Below, in pieces: positions 5,060 to 7,303 of a stretch of DNA of 7,303 nucleotides. A program made the position numbers and the translations under genes. The notes under the pieces were generated by a model, which ran no database searches, was not told where the DNA came from, and worked only from the letters and a program-made list of their open reading frames with translations. This stretch comes from Pseudomonadota bacterium (GTDB lineage: Bacteria; Desulfobacterota; WTBG01; CAIYCZ01), in NCBI GenBank assembly GCA_026388865.1, contig JAPLIX010000313.1, positions 1,997 through 9,299 on the forward strand. The letters are read 5' to 3'. Each line of letters opens with the position of its first letter. The stretch's first letter is position 1.

Positions 5060-6139
5060 TTATGGCATAGCGCTGCCTGGGTTTTTGATCGCCTGACTCC
5101 CTGTAGTAATGGTATTTAAAACTATTTTTATATTGCTTAAAAAAACATCTATATACTCCTCACCTTCGTAGAGCTTTGGGCTGTGTACCAGGCTTCCGAG
5201 TCCGGCGCGCTCAAGTTTCGATGCAATCTGGCCAGTCATGAGTGTTCTGAGTTCGGCGGCCTGCCCAAGCATTGAAAGCTCCATCAAAACAGGGTCGTTT
5301 AGCTTATTCCAAATCAGTTCCAATGCGCGAAAGAGAGGGGGCCAGCATATCCAGTTTATTTTGATATCCGGATTTTTAAGCAGAATATGCAGCCACGGCT
5401 CTCCGCTGAAGCGATAGGTACGGCCGCGTTTGGCCTCGGGGAAATTGAGAAGCCCGGAGTGACCCATTTCAAACAGCACATCCTGCACAGAGCGCCAGGA
5501 GTAATAGGTCTGGTCTGCAATTTCCTGAATCGTTGCCCTGTCATGGAGAAGAAGGTAGAGCAGAACTTCACAGCGGGCGCAAACGCCAATTCATGCGCGC
5601 AATTGGAGCAGAAGCGTTACCGGAGCTTTGGGCGGAAAGGGGTTAGAGAGGCCGCGGTTCTGCACGGGGTTGCGGATCAGTCCATATTTTTCAAAGATTT
5701 CGTCCTTTGCTCCCGGCACGGAAAGCGGATTGCCGCTTTTCATGAAGAAGAGGTTCTGCGGGGGAGAGCCCGCGATCTTTTTTTTGCAGACTTCAGCAAG
5801 CCGTTTCCATTTGGGCGTGGGATTTTTCAGCGTCATGTATTCGGCGATGGCACCAAGCGCAGCATCGCTTTGAGAATTTTCTTTTTTCATGATGGTGCGC
5901 AAGCGTTGAATATTTATGAACCGCTCATTTGCACTCAGCCAGTCAATAATTTCATCAAATAATCGCTGGTCATGGCGACACACCGTGCAGCTGAAGATCA
6001 GCAACGCTTCAGGGTCAACGACCCATGCATCCTGAGTTTCGGCATAACCGGCCACACCGAGCGCAGACCATTGCCGCCACAGGAACCGAAGGAGAAGTTC
6101 CATGCAGTTGTCTCTAAATTCTTGCAGCCGCTTCTCCAT
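5060..6139 (-). pseudogene. Winged-helix protein of a nucleotidyltransferase-linked pair, interrupted by in-frame TGA
   Basis: One minus-strand frame runs from ATG at 6139-6137 (AGGAGA at 6153-6148, 8 nt away) to TAA at 5062-5060, giving 359 codons broken only by TGA at 5593-5591 (codon 183). The N-terminal half contains RFLWRQWSALGVAGYA, WVVDPEALLIFS, RLFDEIIDWLS and FINIQRLRTI. After the TGA comes IGVCARCEVLLYLLLHDRAT, then IQEIADQTYYSWRSVQDVL, a winged-helix DNA-binding region, then a helical C-terminus. I know this arrangement from bacterial proteins encoded beside nucleotidyltransferase-like partners; in those the TGA position is, as I recall, a hydrophobic residue (LRALFGV). One base change, TTA to TGA, would explain the stop. 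No SECIS-like hairpin sits at the needed distance. The two pieces might still be translated separately: GTG at 5488 opens the second in frame. It converges on the bilin reductase gene. Confidence 0.7.
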
Positions 6140-6371
6140 AACCAAGTTCTCCTAAAAGATTTTTTAGCGAATCGGCATATCCAACGGACACATCATGAGT
6201 CATAGACCATCTGGCAGCCTGTGTCAGTTCGTCTGTCTCCGGATTTAAGGCCATCAGATCGTCAATATGATAGCCGCCCCGATCAACAGAGGCATAGAGT
6301 TTGAAGTGAATCTGGTCGAGCCTGCTGATGAAAAAGACGGTCAGGCAGGGGCCGATATCCCCACAACGCTT
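6114..6371 (-). pseudogene. C-terminal remnant of a nucleotidyltransferase-like protein
   Basis: The frame ending at TAG 6116-6114 encodes about 80 residues with a clear coding character: LTVFFISRLDQIHFKLYASV, GGYHIDDLMALNPETDEL, QAARWSMTHDVSVG, then NLLGELGYGEAAARI. The pattern S-R-L-D-Q-I-H-F-K-L-Y-A-x-V-D followed by D-L-x-A-L-x-P resembles the C-terminal part of DUF6036/AbiEii-like nucleotidyltransferase proteins. There is no start codon with the N-terminal catalytic motifs. Upstream the frame hits TGA at 6374-6372 and enters a transposase-like segment, so the 5' part has been lost. It overlaps the winged-helix gene start by 26 nt in another frame, indicating the two were translated as a coupled pair. 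Toxin-antitoxin or abortive-infection function is only a possibility. Confidence 0.55.
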
Positions 6372-6581
6372 TCACTCCGAGGGCTCTTTTTTTATTATGA
6401 AATCGCTCAGCTTAGGATTAAATATCTTGCTCTTTTCTAAATATCTCAGTATGAATGTTATACCACCCCGGCCTGTTATTTTGTCGGTGGTTGTCTCTAC
6501 TGCTGTGATCTGTTTGCCCGTGCTTTTGTGCTTGAACTTTCCGGTTATTAAGCGCCTTATCAAACCTGATCATTTTTTCAT
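6372..6581 (-). mobile_element. Probable N-terminal remnant of a DDE transposase (IS1380/IS4-like)
   Basis: From ATG at 6581 the frame reads MKK, a TGA, then SGLIRRLITGKFKHKSTGK, followed by TTDKITGRGGITFILRYLEK and a stop at 6374-6372. The D-x-I-T-x-x-G-G-I-x-F-x-x-R-Y-L-E-K pattern is like the start of IS1380-type transposases. No DDE catalytic core remains; the sequence runs straight into the nucleotidyltransferase remnant. The early TGA (CGA to TGA would restore Arg) and loss of the 3' part mark it as decayed. I could not identify terminal inverted repeats. The assignment rests on a short motif. Confidence 0.4.
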
Positions 6582-7303
6582 GGGTGGCTGTCTTGCACCT
6601 AAAGGCCTTCGAACGTTCGTTATAGAACTGCAGTTCAGGGAGCGTAATATACCATCCCTGCCGTATGACAGTTGCGCTTATCCCCTGCCAGTCTGTCCGC
6701 GGAACATCACCAATGAAATGATATGCTGTAAAATACAAGATCCCAGGGACTGTTTTATTATTTATGAGCAGTTGTCCAGCAGCAGAGCAGTTGGTCGTTT
6801 CATACCAGAGTGCAATTCCAGAATCCGATATTTTTGAAGGCACTTCAAAAGAGAACTCATATTTCTTACCGAGAGAATCTGCTATTGGTGGGAACACAAA
6901 AAAATATCGTGTAAAATCTTCGATTTGGTTGAGCGGGTACTCTATCTGTTGGAGTATTTTTTTACCACCCCCGGATTCTGTTAGAACAAATATTAGATTA
7001 CCGTCTTTTTTATTATTGTTGTTGCTATTAGAAAACATTGCGCGAATGGAGCAGAGGTTGTTTTGTTGGGCAATGAACGTCTGACCGATTTTTGTATTTC
7101 CATTAATTTCAGGAGTTGGATAGGCAAAATACTGTTGATCCTCGCCTATCGCAAGATGCGTGTCAGCATAGGCTGGTTTTAAAATTGTAACTATCAGGTT
7201 AAAATTCATGATTACCAATAAGCAAGCTATAAAGAGCATCACTGTTCCCCTCACCCTTAAGGGGGGCATGCAATACAACCCGGCACTTATCAGTGTTGCA
7301 ATA
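6418..7303 (-). CDS. C-terminal part of a multi-pass membrane protein with an extracytoplasmic beta-rich domain
   Basis: The frame is open at the right edge (IATLISAGLYCMPP before the first candidate start, TTG at 7278), so this is probably the 3' part of a longer gene. A membrane helix (VMLFIACLLVIMNFNLIVTIL) is followed by KPAYA and a soluble domain: IGQTFIAQQNNLCSIRAMF, then a strand-rich section with RYFFVFPPIADSLGKKYEF and ALWYETT. I associate this domain arrangement with large membrane glycosyltransferase-like proteins of envelope polysaccharide synthesis, but that link is loose. The tail after about 6600 (many His, Arg, Asn, Gln) looks like out-of-frame translation and coincides with the transposase remnant on the same strand, so the native C-terminus was probably replaced. 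The region is visibly more A+T-rich than the left two thirds of the window. Confidence 0.6.
   Translation of the reverse strand, partial: IATLISAGLYCMPPLRVRGTVMLFIACLLVIMNFNLIVTILKPAYADTHLAIGEDQQYFAYPTPEINGNTKIGQTFIAQQNNLCSIRAMFSNSNNNNKKDGNLIFVLTESGGGKKILQQIEYPLNQIEDFTRYFFVFPPIADSLGKKYEFSFEVPSKISDSGIALWYETTNCSAAGQLLINNKTVPGILYFTAYHFIGDVPRTDWQGISATVIRQGWYITLPELQFYNERSKAFRCKTATHEKMIRFDKALNNRKVQAQKHGQTDHSSRDNHRQNNRPGWYNIHTEIFRKEQDI

Noticed and set aside
5387..5962. 191-codon plus-strand open frame
   Set aside because: It is antisense to the winged-helix gene, whose minus-strand frame has clear family-like motifs and a good ribosome binding site.
6328..6837. 169-codon plus-strand open frame over the fragment junction
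   Set aside because: It is antisense to recognisable minus-strand protein segments and shows no domain or signal of its own.
1..7303. Reassigned TGA codon throughout the genome, given two in-frame TGAs
   Set aside because: phoH, the MFS gene and the bilin reductase-like gene have no in-frame TGA and use TGG for Trp, so the standard code applies and the two cases need separate explanations.

Overview
The window looks like bacterial chromosome from a non-photosynthetic, probably anaerobic lineage. My best guess is Desulfobacterota/Desulfuromonadales (Geobacter-like). This is an inference from gene flavour: a secreted rhodanese that appears to use selenocysteine, a PIN-PhoH ATPase, a wHTH/nucleotidyltransferase pair, and degenerate heptameric intergenic repeats. 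There is no rRNA, tRNA or other firm taxonomic marker.

Layout, left to right. (1) 1-406, minus: the 5' part of a membrane protein resembling the DUF457/YdjM metal-dependent hydrolases, cut by the window edge. (2) 407-973: a gene-poor stretch with hairpins and candidate promoters for the next gene. (3) 974-2305, plus: a PIN-PhoH protein with a TTG start. (4) 2318-3610, plus: an MFS transporter of the anion:cation symporter type, 12 nt after phoH. (5) 3616-3714: an imperfect array of 7-base repeats. (6) 3729-4139, plus: a secreted single-domain rhodanese with an in-frame UGA at codon 95, directly after the catalytic-loop Cys-Ser, followed by a hairpin with bacterial SECIS geometry. (7) 4129-4180: a perfect 22-bp-arm palindrome that includes the rhodanese stop codon. 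(8) 4224-4946, plus: a protein resembling ferredoxin-dependent bilin reductases (PcyA/PebA/HY2 family).

The right third is on the minus strand and is damaged. A winged-helix protein (5060-6139) is interrupted by an in-frame TGA with no SECIS-like structure in the right place. It is preceded by, and overlaps by 26 nt, the C-terminal remnant of a nucleotidyltransferase-like partner (6114-6371). That remnant abuts what looks like the N-terminal remnant of a transposase (6372-6581). The transposase remnant in turn seems to cut off the 3' end of a more A+T-rich gene for a multi-pass membrane protein with an extracytoplasmic beta-rich domain (6418-7303, open at the right edge). The simplest reading is an insertion followed by deletion and decay.

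The most interesting items are the probable selenocysteine rhodanese with its SECIS, the bilin reductase homologue in an apparently heterotrophic context, and the heptamer-derived repeats flanking the rhodanese gene. The two in-frame TGA codons make a useful contrast: one has every sign of recoding and the other looks like a nonsense mutation.
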